From: an uncultured Bacteroidia bacterium
GTDB lineage: Bacteria > Bacteroidota > Bacteroidia > Bacteroidales > Prolixibacteraceae
Reading direction: 5' to 3'
Length of the DNA stretch: 61,924 nucleotides
Assembly (NCBI GenBank): GCA_903854235.1
Contig: CAINVV010000193.1
Location: 1 to 61,924, forward strand
The notes beneath the pieces were generated by a model that saw only the letters and a program-made list of their open reading frames with translations, had not been told where the DNA came from and searched no databases. A program made the position numbers and the translations under genes. Shown here in pieces: positions 30,540-39,897 of this stretch; the first letter of the stretch is position 1, and each line of letters opens with the position of its first letter.

Positions 30540-31325
30540 ATGGAAAAATATCAAACCATTCATACCGAATTTAACGAAACGTTGGTGACCCTTTGGCTAT
30601 CCAGGCCGGAGGTGCACAACGCCTTAAATTCCGGAATGATTGCAGAGATCAGGCATTTTTTTACCCTCCTGGAAGGGATGCCGCAAATCAGGATGGTGGT
30701 CATTCGGGGAGAAGGGACCTCCTTCTGTTCCGGCGCCGATCTAAGGGAGATGAAGGATTCATTGTCTCTTGATCCAGCGGAGAATCTAAAGGAAAGCAAG
30801 GAACTTTTCAATCTGTTTTCTACCATTTTCAACAGCAGCAAAGTTGTTATTGCGGTTGTACACGGAAATATTTTCGGAGGTGGAAACGGATTGATCGCAG
30901 CAGCGGATCTTGCTTTTGGCACGATAGATACCCGATTTGCCCTAAGTGAAACCAAAGTCGGCATGGCAGCGTTTTCCATTTCGCCATACCTGATGTTGAA
31001 AATTAAAAGCAGCGTCCTGAAGGAGTTGATCTTTACAGCCCGCACCTTCACTGCGGAAGAGGCAGTCGAGAATGGGTTACTCAATCAGTCTTTCGGTACA
31101 ATGGAAGAATTGGAACTTCATTTGACTGGCTTGATTGCCAATCTTATGAGAAACGGGATTCTCGCCATCTCAGCTTCCAAAAGACTGATCAACAATCTGG
31201 CGATACAGGGATGGTCAAAACAGCTGGAACAGATCCCTGAATTGTTGGCGAACATCAGGGTTTCTCCGGAAGCTCAGGAAGGGATGACGGCTTTCCTTGA
31301 AAAAAGGAGACCCAATTGGGAATGA
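30540..31325 (+). CDS. liuC: Enoyl-CoA hydratase family, probable methylglutaconyl-CoA hydratase
   Basis: Crotonase-fold protein of 261 residues. The oxyanion-hole segments SFCSGADLREM and VHGNIFGGGNGLIAAADLA are present, and FALSETKVGMAAFSISPYL matches the pattern of methylglutaconyl-CoA hydratases, which commonly carry an ISPY-type motif and GGGxGL rather than the GGGxE of general enoyl-CoA hydratases. The reaction adds water to 3-methylglutaconyl-CoA, giving HMG-CoA. Flanked by the carboxylase subunits, it fits the last step of leucine conversion to HMG-CoA. Confidence 0.85.
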   Translation: MEKYQTIHTEFNETLVTLWLSRPEVHNALNSGMIAEIRHFFTLLEGMPQIRMVVIRGEGTSFCSGADLREMKDSLSLDPAENLKESKELFNLFSTIFNSSKVVIAVVHGNIFGGGNGLIAAADLAFGTIDTRFALSETKVGMAAFSISPYLMLKIKSSVLKELIFTARTFTAEEAVENGLLNQSFGTMEELELHLTGLIANLMRNGILAISASKRLINNLAIQGWSKQLEQIPELLANIRVSPEAQEGMTAFLEKRRPNWE

Positions 31326-31373
31326 ATATGAGGAGAAATCAAAAAAAGAAAAGCATACATAACCAGATTCATC

Positions 31374-33368
31374 ATGGTACTCTTGCGTAAACTTCTGGTT
31401 GCCAACCGGGGCGAAATTGCCTTGAGGATCATCAGGTCTGCTAGGAAAATGGGAATCCTCACGGTTGCCATTTATACGGAATCGGAGCGGGAGGCCAGTT
31501 TTGTCCGGATGGCAGATGAGCGTGTTTCACTTGGCAGCGGCGATTTGAAATCCACCTATCTCAATATTGATAGAATGGTAGGCATTGCATTGTCTACAGG
31601 GTGTGATTCCATTCATCCAGGGTACGGTTTTCTTTCGGAAAATCCGGATTTTGCCAGTGCCTGTGCCTCGAATGGACTCGTTTTTGTAGGCCCCAACCCA
31701 GAGATTCTTCGCCTGACAGGGAACAAAATTGCGGCCAAGGAGTTAGCGGAAGAACTTGGAATTCCTGTAGTCCGAAGTCATCGGATAGAACACAAGACCC
31801 TGCTTGTCCAGGAAAACATTCAATATCCAGTGATGATCAAGGCTTGTTTTGGTGGTGGTGGAAAAGGCATTAAAATAGTGAACAATCCGGCTGAACTCGC
31901 CAAGGTAGCGGAGGTGGCCTCCAGGATAGCAAACAGCTATTTCGGCAACGGTGCGCTCTTTGTGGAGCAATATATCCTGGGGGCTAGGCACATTGAAGTG
32001 CAATTGCTGGGTGACAAAACTGGGAACATCGTTCATCTGCACGAGCGGGAGTGCTCCATTCAACGAAACCACCAGAAGATTGTGGAGGAGGCTCCTGCTG
32101 CGTTCCTGTCGGATGAATTGCGAGACAAACTATTTTCGGATGCGCTGAAGTTCGGAAGAGCGCTCTCCTATACCGGTGCCGGAACTGTAGAGTTCTTGGT
32201 TGATGCCGATGGGAACCATTATTTTCTGGAGATGAACCCCAGGATTCAGGTAGAGCATTGCATTACCGAACAGATAACCGGCATCGACCTTGTTGGGGAG
32301 CAGTTGACCATTGCATCCGGGCATCCGTTCTCCTTTACGCAAAAAGAGATCAAAATCAACGGTCACGCCATCGAGGCCAGGGTCTATTCGGAGGATCCCA
32401 TTCAGGATTTTTTACCTTCGGCAGCACCCTTTCAATATGTCAATCTGCGGGATCGCCCGAACCTAAGAGTAGAGACAGATCCTGACAGCCTTTATCAACA
32501 AGGCAATCAGTTCGATCCACTGCGGTACAAATTGATTGGTTGGGGGCAAGATCGCAACAATGCCATCTCGCTGTTGACAGAGAGCATCCGGGAACTCAAT
32601 GTCATTGGTCCTGCCACAAATGTTAAATACTTAGAGGGCATCCTTTCACACAACAGTTTTCTGAATGGTCCCATCACAGTTGAATTTTGCACAAGAAGTC
32701 ATCTGGAGTTAATTTCTTATGCCTCAGCGTCCACTAAAACCAAACAACTTCCCTGGTTAATTGGATTCGCTCTGGTTAAAAATTACTTGAAGGCTTACGA
32801 TTTAGTAGGCAAAGATCCCTGGGAAAATCTGGGCCGCTGGCGAATATTGCCAGAACTGGTTTACCTCGAAATTGACGGAAAGGAGTATAGTGCTGTTCTG
32901 AAGCTCAAAGAAAAAAACAACCTGATTTTTAGCTGGGATGGAAATGACTTTCAGTTTGCAGTGAACAGGAAATCAGACAATTGTCTGGAGCTGATTGCCA
33001 ACAACCGCTCCAGGCACGTTCACTATTTGGAGGTTAGCAATCGGAATCTTAACGTCAGTTTGGAAAACATCCGGTATCAATTATCCTTTCCAGGATTGCT
33101 GGGAAATTATCCGGAAACCAGCTTCCAGCAAGACATGGAGTCCAAGCCGGGAACAGCCGTGATCAATTCACCGTTACACGGAAAGATATTGAAGATTCAC
33201 ATCCGGGAGAATCAACGAATCAAAAAGGGAGATCTGTTGCTGGTCATTGAATCGATGAAGACCGAGAACCAGATTCTTTCTCATAGAAATGCAAAAGTAA
33301 AGGAAATTGCCGTTAATGTGGGTTCACAGGTCACTGACCGTACGCCCTTAATATTTTTGGAGGATTGA
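31374..33368 (+). CDS. liuD: Acyl-CoA carboxylase biotin carboxylase / biotin carrier subunit
   Basis: The 664-residue alpha subunit has a biotin carboxylase domain (about 1-450; KLLVANRGEIALRIIRSA, the ATP-grasp loop KACFGGGGKGIKIV, HERECSIQRNHQK, EMNPRIQVEH). A middle BT-type linker follows, then a C-terminal biotinyl domain (about 595-664), with biotin on K629 in VIESMKTEN. The arrangement is that of methylcrotonyl/propionyl-CoA carboxylase alpha. It needs the beta subunit encoded at 28466, which has a stop in frame. The next gene starts 1 base after its TGA. Confidence 0.92.
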   Translation: MVLLRKLLVANRGEIALRIIRSARKMGILTVAIYTESEREASFVRMADERVSLGSGDLKSTYLNIDRMVGIALSTGCDSIHPGYGFLSENPDFASACASNGLVFVGPNPEILRLTGNKIAAKELAEELGIPVVRSHRIEHKTLLVQENIQYPVMIKACFGGGGKGIKIVNNPAELAKVAEVASRIANSYFGNGALFVEQYILGARHIEVQLLGDKTGNIVHLHERECSIQRNHQKIVEEAPAAFLSDELRDKLFSDALKFGRALSYTGAGTVEFLVDADGNHYFLEMNPRIQVEHCITEQITGIDLVGEQLTIASGHPFSFTQKEIKINGHAIEARVYSEDPIQDFLPSAAPFQYVNLRDRPNLRVETDPDSLYQQGNQFDPLRYKLIGWGQDRNNAISLLTESIRELNVIGPATNVKYLEGILSHNSFLNGPITVEFCTRSHLELISYASASTKTKQLPWLIGFALVKNYLKAYDLVGKDPWENLGRWRILPELVYLEIDGKEYSAVLKLKEKNNLIFSWDGNDFQFAVNRKSDNCLELIANNRSRHVHYLEVSNRNLNVSLENIRYQLSFPGLLGNYPETSFQQDMESKPGTAVINSPLHGKILKIHIRENQRIKKGDLLLVIESMKTENQILSHRNAKVKEIAVNVGSQVTDRTPLIFLED

Positions 33369-33369
33369 A

Positions 33370-34509
33370 ATGAATGAACTATTGGATCCACGGATCATTG
33401 CCTTCCGGGAAAAAATAAGAGCCTTTTCTGAAAAGGTGATAGAGCCCTATGCCCTTGAACAGGATGAGAAAGAGGAATTTTCTGTAGAATTGGCACGCCG
33501 CATGGGCAAAGAAGGACTTTTTGGAATAACCCTTCCACAAAAATATGGTGGGAAAGGGCTGGACTATCTTTCCTACATCATCGCCATCGAAGAGATCGCC
33601 AGAATCGACAGTTCGCCTGCAGCAACCATCGCAGCACACAACTCGCTTGGAATCGGACCCATTTTCACCTATGGGACGGAGGAACAGCGTTTGAATTGGC
33701 TTCCCGGATTGTGTACAGGAGAGCAGATATGGGCATTCGGGTTGACGGAAAGCAACGCGGGTTCAGATGCAAAAGGGGTCGAGACCACAGCAAAATTGGC
33801 AAACGGTCATTGGATCATCAATGGCTCCAAATTGTTCATCACCAACAGCTCCTCTCCGCTTGCATCCGGCATTACCCTTCAAGCCATTACAGATTTGAAG
33901 AACGGAGAAAAGGAGCTGTCTGCCATATTGGTTGACAGGAAAACATCCGGTTATCACACCGAACCTATCAAAGGTAAGCTGATGTGGAGGGCCGTCGACA
34001 ACGGAAAGCTAAACTTCGAGAACTGTACCGTTCCGGAAGGAAACCTTCTGGGGAAGAGGGGGGACGGAATGAAAATTATGCTTGCAACCCTGGATGCAGG
34101 CAGACTTTCCATTGCCGCCATCGGGCTCGGTTTGGCACAGGGGGCCTTTGAGATGGCAATCAATTATGCGAAAAAAAGAAAACAGTTTGGTAAAACACTG
34201 GCTGAATTTCAGGCCATATCGTTCAAACTTGCAGAGATGTCAACCAAAATTGAGCTGGCCAGAAATACCCTGTACCACGCCTGCCGTTTAAAGGATGCCG
34301 GATTGCCCTTTGCCAAGCAGGCCGCCATTTCAAAACTCTACTGTTCGGAGATTGCCAAAGAGGTAGCCGATGAATCGCTTCAGATTCACGGGGCCTATGG
34401 ATTGCTTCGGGAAAACCACATCGAGCGGTTTTACCGCGATCAAAGATTGCTTCAGATTGGAGAAGGAACCTCTGAGATACTTAAAATGGTCATTTCCCGT
34501 CATGTTTAA
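33370..34509 (+). CDS. Acyl-CoA dehydrogenase
   Basis: FAD enzyme that dehydrogenates an acyl-CoA at the alpha-beta bond. 379 residues, with GLTESNAGSDAKGVETTA and LFITNSSSPLASG in the substrate/FAD part and QIHGAYGLLRENHIERFYRD near the C-terminus. The catalytic base is E365 in QIGEGTSEI, the position used by short- and medium-chain enzymes. Isovaleryl-CoA dehydrogenases usually have Ala there and Glu in a DLERL segment; here that segment is DAGRL. Context suggests isovaleryl-CoA, but the active site is butyryl-CoA-dehydrogenase-like, so specificity is open. Confidence 0.9.
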   Translation: MNELLDPRIIAFREKIRAFSEKVIEPYALEQDEKEEFSVELARRMGKEGLFGITLPQKYGGKGLDYLSYIIAIEEIARIDSSPAATIAAHNSLGIGPIFTYGTEEQRLNWLPGLCTGEQIWAFGLTESNAGSDAKGVETTAKLANGHWIINGSKLFITNSSSPLASGITLQAITDLKNGEKELSAILVDRKTSGYHTEPIKGKLMWRAVDNGKLNFENCTVPEGNLLGKRGDGMKIMLATLDAGRLSIAAIGLGLAQGAFEMAINYAKKRKQFGKTLAEFQAISFKLAEMSTKIELARNTLYHACRLKDAGLPFAKQAAISKLYCSEIAKEVADESLQIHGAYGLLRENHIERFYRDQRLLQIGEGTSEILKMVISRHV

Positions 34510-34530
34510 CAGCACTATTATTTTCATATC

Positions 34531-35574
34531 ATGGAACCAAACCAGCAATCATCCATATTAGGCAAAGAGGTTATTCAGGAGGCGCGTGAGCGCAAGTCGG
34601 ACCACATCCACCTGGCCATCCAATCGCAGACTTCAGTTAGGGAGATGGATCATCGCTTCTACTATGAACCCATGATTTCAGCTTTCCCAACTGAAACTCA
34701 GGAACCGATCACCCTGGCGGGTAAAATCATGAAGGTGCCGGTCTGGGTTTCCAGCATGACAGGCGGACACACGCTTTCTGGTTTCATCAACAGAAACCTC
34801 GCAAGGGCCTGCAACGAATTTGGAATGGGAATGGGTTTGGGTTCCTGTAGAATGTTGCTCTCGGACGACACCTTCTTCGAAGATTTCAATGTTCGCTCCC
34901 TGATTGGAGATGAACAACCCCTCTTTGCCAACCTGGGAATAGCCCAGATCGAGGAGGTGGTGGAGAGAAAAGAAACAGACCTGCTTAGAAAACTTATCGG
35001 CAGACTGAAAGCAGATGGTTTGGTTGTCCACATCAATCCATTGCAGGAATGGGTGCAACGGGAGGGCAATATCATCCGGTTTGCTCCGGTCGAAACGATT
35101 GAAAAATTGATTGAACGGGTTGATTTTCCCCTGATCGTAAAAGAGGTAGGTCAGGGCTTTGGACCGAAGAGTTTACGGGGAATGTTACAACTACCGCTTG
35201 CTGCACTGGAATTTGGCGCTTTCGGGGGAACCAATTTTTCAAAAGTCGAAAGCAGCAGGTTGCTGGAGCATGAAAATCAGAAGCATCTTCCCTTCATCAA
35301 TGTGGGAGTCAGCGCAGACGAAATGGTAGACCTCATCAACAACATGGTCCTTCAGGGCGAAAAATTTGCCTGCAACCAGTTGATCATCTCCGGTGGAATC
35401 CGCAATTACCTTGACGGCTACTACCTGACCCAAAAATCTGTTCTTCCCGCGGTCTATGCACAAGCCTCGATGTTTCTAAAATACAGTCAGGGAGAGTATG
35501 CTGCACTTCAGCAATTTATACAAGATCAGCTGGAAGGCTACCGGATGGCAAAAAGTTACCTCACACTCAGATAG
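34531..35574 (+). CDS. fni: Type 2 isopentenyl-diphosphate delta-isomerase
   Basis: The FMN- and NAD(P)H-dependent enzyme interconverts IPP and DMAPP. 347 residues in a TIM-barrel fold. RERKSDHIHLA at the N-terminus is the family pattern, as are VSSMTGGH (FMN site), GMGLGSCRMLL, LVVHINPLQEWVQ and the GGTNFSKVE segment. It is unrelated to the type 1 (Nudix) enzyme. It follows the acyl-CoA dehydrogenase by 21 bases, joining the leucine and mevalonate parts of the gene block. Confidence 0.93.
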   Translation: MEPNQQSSILGKEVIQEARERKSDHIHLAIQSQTSVREMDHRFYYEPMISAFPTETQEPITLAGKIMKVPVWVSSMTGGHTLSGFINRNLARACNEFGMGMGLGSCRMLLSDDTFFEDFNVRSLIGDEQPLFANLGIAQIEEVVERKETDLLRKLIGRLKADGLVVHINPLQEWVQREGNIIRFAPVETIEKLIERVDFPLIVKEVGQGFGPKSLRGMLQLPLAALEFGAFGGTNFSKVESSRLLEHENQKHLPFINVGVSADEMVDLINNMVLQGEKFACNQLIISGGIRNYLDGYYLTQKSVLPAVYAQASMFLKYSQGEYAALQQFIQDQLEGYRMAKSYLTLR

Positions 35575-35599
35575 CATTCAAACAAATCTTTTCAGTCCG

Positions 35600-36907
35600 A
35601 TGACAAACTACTCAGGATTTTCAAAGTCGAACAGGGCACAGCGGATCAGTTTCCTCTCTGAGCATACTGATCTCTCGGATTCCGAAATAGGATTGCACTA
35701 TGGTTATGATTCACACGACCCGGATCAACAAAGTCTACTGGAGGAGATGATTGAAAACTATACAGGGAATTTCCCGATTCCAATGGGATTGGTTCCGAAC
35801 GTGGTTATCAATGGGACAACCTTTCAGGTTCCATTTGTGACGGAAGAGAGTTCAGTGATTGCAGCTGCGGCAAAAGCAGCAAAATTTTGGGCCGCAAAAG
35901 GCGGGTTCACTGCCACGGTCGAATCCACGATCAAGAAGGGTCAGGTGCATTTCATCTGGAAAGGAGATCCGGAAAAATTACAATCCCTGTTTCCTGACCT
36001 CAGAACCAAACTGTTGCAATCTACGGAACTATTGACATCCAGAATGAGGCAACGTGGCGGCGGCATTGGTGATATCTTGTTGATTGACAAGACCAGGCAG
36101 CTCCCAAACTATTATCAAATTGACGTCGCCTTTGAGACCGCAGATGCCATGGGAGCCAATTTTATCAACAGCTGCCTCGAATCAATGGCAGACTGCCTGC
36201 GGACAGCTCCTGAATTAAATACCGGAGACTTTCCTCCGGAGGTGATAATGTCCATTCTTTCCAATTACACACCAGACTGCCTTGTGGTCTGTCGGGTGGA
36301 AGCACCGATCGTAGCGCTTGCTGGTTGGAACAAGCAAATGAACCCAGCGACTTTTGTTACCAAATTTAAACAGGCAATCGATATAGCAAGATTTGACACT
36401 CCCAGGGCAGTAACACATAACAAGGGGATTTTCAATGGTATAGACGCAGTTCTAATGGCCACAGGCAATGACACAAGGGCAATTTCTGCCGCCGGACATG
36501 CCTATGCCTCCAGAAACGGAACGTACCAAAGCCTGACCAACCTCTCGCTCGAAGCTCATACTTTCAAATACACCCTTGAAATCCCACTTGCCGTGGGAAC
36601 CGTTGGAGGAGTCACGCAGATGCATCCCTTGGTAAAAGTCGTATCTGCAGTTTTAAATCATCCGGACGCCAAAACGCTGATGATGATCGCCGCTGCAGCC
36701 GGTCTGGCAAACAATTTTTCGGCCATTGCCTCCCTGATCACTACCGGAATACAGGAAGGGCACATGAAAATGCATCTTTCCAATGTACTCAACCAGCTCA
36801 AAGCTTCTGAGGCAGAAAAGAAAATCATCCGGACGGAATTCAAAGAGCTCCCTGTCGACTTCAGGACCCTGGAAGGACTGATCACCCAAATAAGAAACAG
36901 GACATGA
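35600..36907 (+). CDS. mvaA: Hydroxymethylglutaryl-CoA reductase, class II
   Basis: HMG-CoA reductase converts HMG-CoA to mevalonate with two NAD(P)H. I use the ATG at 35600 (435 residues, MTNYSGFSKSNRAQR); an earlier in-frame start at 35498 would overlap the isomerase. Catalytic residues are visible as E83 in FVTEESSV, K in THNKGI, D in GNDTRA and H in EGHMKMHL. The class II form is used both for synthesis and for mevalonate catabolism; with the other genes here synthesis is more likely. ATGA overlap links it to the next gene. Confidence 0.95.
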   Translation: MTNYSGFSKSNRAQRISFLSEHTDLSDSEIGLHYGYDSHDPDQQSLLEEMIENYTGNFPIPMGLVPNVVINGTTFQVPFVTEESSVIAAAAKAAKFWAAKGGFTATVESTIKKGQVHFIWKGDPEKLQSLFPDLRTKLLQSTELLTSRMRQRGGGIGDILLIDKTRQLPNYYQIDVAFETADAMGANFINSCLESMADCLRTAPELNTGDFPPEVIMSILSNYTPDCLVVCRVEAPIVALAGWNKQMNPATFVTKFKQAIDIARFDTPRAVTHNKGIFNGIDAVLMATGNDTRAISAAGHAYASRNGTYQSLTNLSLEAHTFKYTLEIPLAVGTVGGVTQMHPLVKVVSAVLNHPDAKTLMMIAAAAGLANNFSAIASLITTGIQEGHMKMHLSNVLNQLKASEAEKKIIRTEFKELPVDFRTLEGLITQIRNRT

Positions 36908-37830
36908 GTAACGCATACCAAAAGTCATTCGAATCGCAGACCAAACTATTGATCACAGGTGAATATTTTGTTCTGAGGGGAGCACAGGCGCTAGCCTTGC
37001 CGCTGAAATTCAGCCAGAAGCTGATGGTAAATGCTGGGAATGAGGGCCCAATTCTTGCCTGGGAATCCAAAATTCATGGTCAACATTGGTTTTCAGCTTC
37101 CCTTTTACCAGATTTCAGCGTAAAAGAGACGACCTCAAAATCGCTGTCGTATACCCTATCGGGAATTTTGAAGGCGGCCGCTTCCCTCAACTCCAATTTC
37201 AAGATTGAGGATCCTTCCTGCCGGGTGATCTCGGACATGAATTTCAATCCCGGCTGGGGAGTTGGTTCCAGCAGTTCACTCGTTTCAAACATAGCCCATT
37301 GGGCAGAGTGCGATCCATTCGAGCTGAATAACCTTACCTTCAACGGATCCGGATATGATATTGCCTGCGCAAGATCTATCAAACCGATTGTGTATGAAAA
37401 AATAGCACACTTACCGACTTTCAGGGAGGTGAACTTCCAGCCCACTTTTCACCAAAATCTCTATTTTATCTACCTGAATCGAAAACAAAACAGCAGAACG
37501 AGTATACAAGAGTTGGATTTATCCCGTATCACCCCAACAGGCATCCAAACCGTAAACAGGCTGACCGATGAGTTGATTGCCGCAAAGGACCTCCAAAATT
37601 TTCAACAGATTATGGAGGAGCACGAAGAAATGACAGGCAAAATACTGAGAAAAGAATCGGTCCAAAAATTATTGTTTCCAGATTTCCAGGGCGCTGTCAA
37701 ATCACTGGGGGCCTGGGGAGGGGATTTTGTAATGGCAGCATCTAACGCACCGGAGGCTTATGTTCGCAACTATTTTCATGCCAGGGAGTTCAATACGATC
37801 TTTAACTACCGTGAAATAGTCAGTATATGA
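36904..37830 (+). CDS. GHMP kinase, probable phosphomevalonate kinase
   Basis: The 308-residue protein has the GHMP fold: KLLITGEYFVLRGAQALALP at the N-terminus, the phosphate loop GWGVGSSSSLVS, and a late GAWGGDFVMAA. The segment GSGYDIACA resembles that of phosphomevalonate kinases. A second GHMP kinase that looks like mevalonate kinase lies at 38923, and the decarboxylase lies between them. The two kinases therefore probably do the two phosphorylations. The exact split is inference. It overlaps its neighbours by ATGA on both sides. Confidence 0.85.
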   Translation: MSNAYQKSFESQTKLLITGEYFVLRGAQALALPLKFSQKLMVNAGNEGPILAWESKIHGQHWFSASLLPDFSVKETTSKSLSYTLSGILKAAASLNSNFKIEDPSCRVISDMNFNPGWGVGSSSSLVSNIAHWAECDPFELNNLTFNGSGYDIACARSIKPIVYEKIAHLPTFREVNFQPTFHQNLYFIYLNRKQNSRTSIQELDLSRITPTGIQTVNRLTDELIAAKDLQNFQQIMEEHEEMTGKILRKESVQKLLFPDFQGAVKSLGAWGGDFVMAASNAPEAYVRNYFHAREFNTIFNYREIVSI

Positions 37831-38930
37831 AAAGTAATCTTTCCTCAGTAAAGTCGAACCCGGGGAGCAACGATGGGATTCAAATTGGCTGGAACGCACC
37901 CGCCAACATTGCCTTGATCAAATATTGGGGCAAACACGGGAACCAGCTTCCAGACAATGCCTCGCTGAGCATTTCCCTAGACAAAACTTCAACGACTACT
38001 TTCCTGTCATTGCAGAAAAAGAATGGCTCACCGAACGATATTACACTGGAATACTTTTTCCACGGAGAAAAATTCGAAAAATTCGAACATAAAATCGCGC
38101 AATTTCTTACCACCTTAACTCCGGAAATGCCATTCCTGTTGGATTATGGTTTGTCGTTTCAAAGCACCAACAATTTCCCGCATTCGGCAGGCATTGCGTC
38201 GTCTGCCTCCTCGATGGCCGCAATAGCCCTTTGCCTGGTGAGTATTGAGGAACTGATAACCGGAAATGCGCGGACCAAGGAGGAGTACTTTCGCAGGGCA
38301 TCCTGCATTGCCCGACTTGGTTCCGGGAGTGCCTCCAGATCGGTATATGGTGGTCTGGTGAGTTGGGGAAATTCCCCAGTTCTTCCCCTGTCATCCGATC
38401 AATTCGCCTCCCGTTTCACCTTGCATTCGGAGAGCCGGCTCCACCGGGTTCGCGACATCATCCTGATTGTCAGTTCTTCGGAAAAGAAACTTTCGAGTCG
38501 GGACGGTCATTCCCTGATGCGTTCACACCCCTACAGGAAAGGTCGTAAAATACAGGTGGCAAACAACCTGAAAGCATTGACAGAAGCCATTGCGATTGAC
38601 AATTACCGGGAGATCGCGGCCATTTCCGAAAATGAAGCACTGTCGCTTCATGCCTTATTGATGACCTCACAAGCCGATGGACTGCTGTTGCAACCTGATA
38701 CCCTGCACATTATCCGCGAAATCAGGCAATTCAGAGAATCCTCAGGACTGGATCTGTTTTTCACCATTGATGCCGGACCCAATGTCCACCTGATCCATTA
38801 TGAAGATCAGCAGGAGCAGGTATTGGCTTTTGTGAAGAAAAAACTGCTACCCTATTGCGAAAACGGTCAATATTTGGACGATCAAAGTGGAGAAGGGCCA
38901 AAATTAGTTATAAACCAATTCAATGATTGA
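37827..38930 (+). CDS. mvaD: Diphosphomevalonate decarboxylase
   Basis: ATP-dependent decarboxylation of mevalonate 5-diphosphate gives IPP. 367 residues, slightly longer than usual because of a variable N-terminal 20 residues. Signature NIALIKYWGK, then LPDNASLSISLD, the phosphate loop FPHSAGIASSASSMAA and the C-terminal DAGPNVHLI are intact. ATGA start overlap with the upstream kinase and an 8-base overlap with the next gene show tight translational coupling. Confidence 0.95.
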   Translation: MKSNLSSVKSNPGSNDGIQIGWNAPANIALIKYWGKHGNQLPDNASLSISLDKTSTTTFLSLQKKNGSPNDITLEYFFHGEKFEKFEHKIAQFLTTLTPEMPFLLDYGLSFQSTNNFPHSAGIASSASSMAAIALCLVSIEELITGNARTKEEYFRRASCIARLGSGSASRSVYGGLVSWGNSPVLPLSSDQFASRFTLHSESRLHRVRDIILIVSSSEKKLSSRDGHSLMRSHPYRKGRKIQVANNLKALTEAIAIDNYREIAAISENEALSLHALLMTSQADGLLLQPDTLHIIREIRQFRESSGLDLFFTIDAGPNVHLIHYEDQQEQVLAFVKKKLLPYCENGQYLDDQSGEGPKLVINQFND

Positions 38931-39867
38931 GATGAAATACCCGGCTAAAATAATTCTGTTCGGAGAGTATGGGATCCTCCTTGGATCACTGGCTCTGGCC
39001 ATCCCTTACCCTCATTTTTCGGGTCAGTTAAGGATAACCAGTAAATTACCGGCTCATTTAGCAACCGCTGAGCTGTCTTCGAATGGAGAATTGAGAAGAT
39101 TTTTGGGTTTCTTGCGACTCGAGCAAAGTAAATATGGCTTTTTAAATTTGAACTATTTTGAAGAGGAGGTACAAAATGGATTGATTTTTGAATCTTCCAT
39201 CCCAGCCGGATTTGGATTGGGAAGTTCAGGAGCGCTCACCGCAGCCATCTATGACAGATATACGGAGGACCCTTTCCCAATCGATCCTCTTACCCTCAGA
39301 AACAGGCTAGCGGCAATGGAATCCTTTTTTCACAAGGTCAGTTCCGGGATCGACCCATTGACCTCCCTTTGGAGTCAACCGGTTCTACTAGGCAATGCCA
39401 GAACCTTGCCATCCACGGTAGAAATGAACACGTTTTTCGACACATACTCCCTTTATTTACTGGATATTCCTTCAAGGGCCTCAACGGGAGAACTGGTCAG
39501 GAAATTTTTGACGGACTGCAACAATCCAGAATACAGAAAAACAATGGAGGAGGAGTATTTGCCCTTGGTCGATCGGACCATTGCTTCAGTCATCTCCGTT
39601 GAAATTAATCAGCTGGATGGTTATCTCACCAACTATTCCGAATTGCAGTTCAATCACTTTTCCGGAATGATCCCGGAATCGATGTTCAAACACATGAAAC
39701 ACGGAATTGATACGGGGGATTTTCAACTCAAACTTTGCGGTTCGGGTGGCGGAGGACAGATGCTTGCCATCACTCGGAACAAATCACAGGCTGTGGACTA
39801 TTTTGATTCGAATCGCCTCACTTATTCTCTGATTGCCAATCCTGGAATCCATCAACAAACTACATAA
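38923..39867 (+). CDS. mvk: Mevalonate kinase (GHMP family)
   Basis: GHMP kinase of about 312-314 residues; start ATG at 38923 or 38932, the second giving MKYPAKIILFGEYGILLGS, which looks like the natural N-terminus. The phosphate loop is GFGLGSSGALTAAIY, with a GSGGGGQMLAI motif near the C-terminus and a probable substrate region VSSGIDPLTSLW. It completes the set from HMG-CoA to IPP in this block. Mevalonate rather than phosphomevalonate as substrate is the likelier of two options. Confidence 0.85.
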   Translation: MIEMKYPAKIILFGEYGILLGSLALAIPYPHFSGQLRITSKLPAHLATAELSSNGELRRFLGFLRLEQSKYGFLNLNYFEEEVQNGLIFESSIPAGFGLGSSGALTAAIYDRYTEDPFPIDPLTLRNRLAAMESFFHKVSSGIDPLTSLWSQPVLLGNARTLPSTVEMNTFFDTYSLYLLDIPSRASTGELVRKFLTDCNNPEYRKTMEEEYLPLVDRTIASVISVEINQLDGYLTNYSELQFNHFSGMIPESMFKHMKHGIDTGDFQLKLCGSGGGGQMLAITRNKSQAVDYFDSNRLTYSLIANPGIHQQTT

Positions 39868-39897
39868 ATTCAATGTTCCATTTAACAATTCACTACG

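Noticed and set aside
28466-35574. Reverse route from HMG-CoA to isovaleryl-CoA, as in the myxobacterial alternative pathway
   Set aside because: The block contains biotin-dependent carboxylase subunits and not the decarboxylase expected for that direction.
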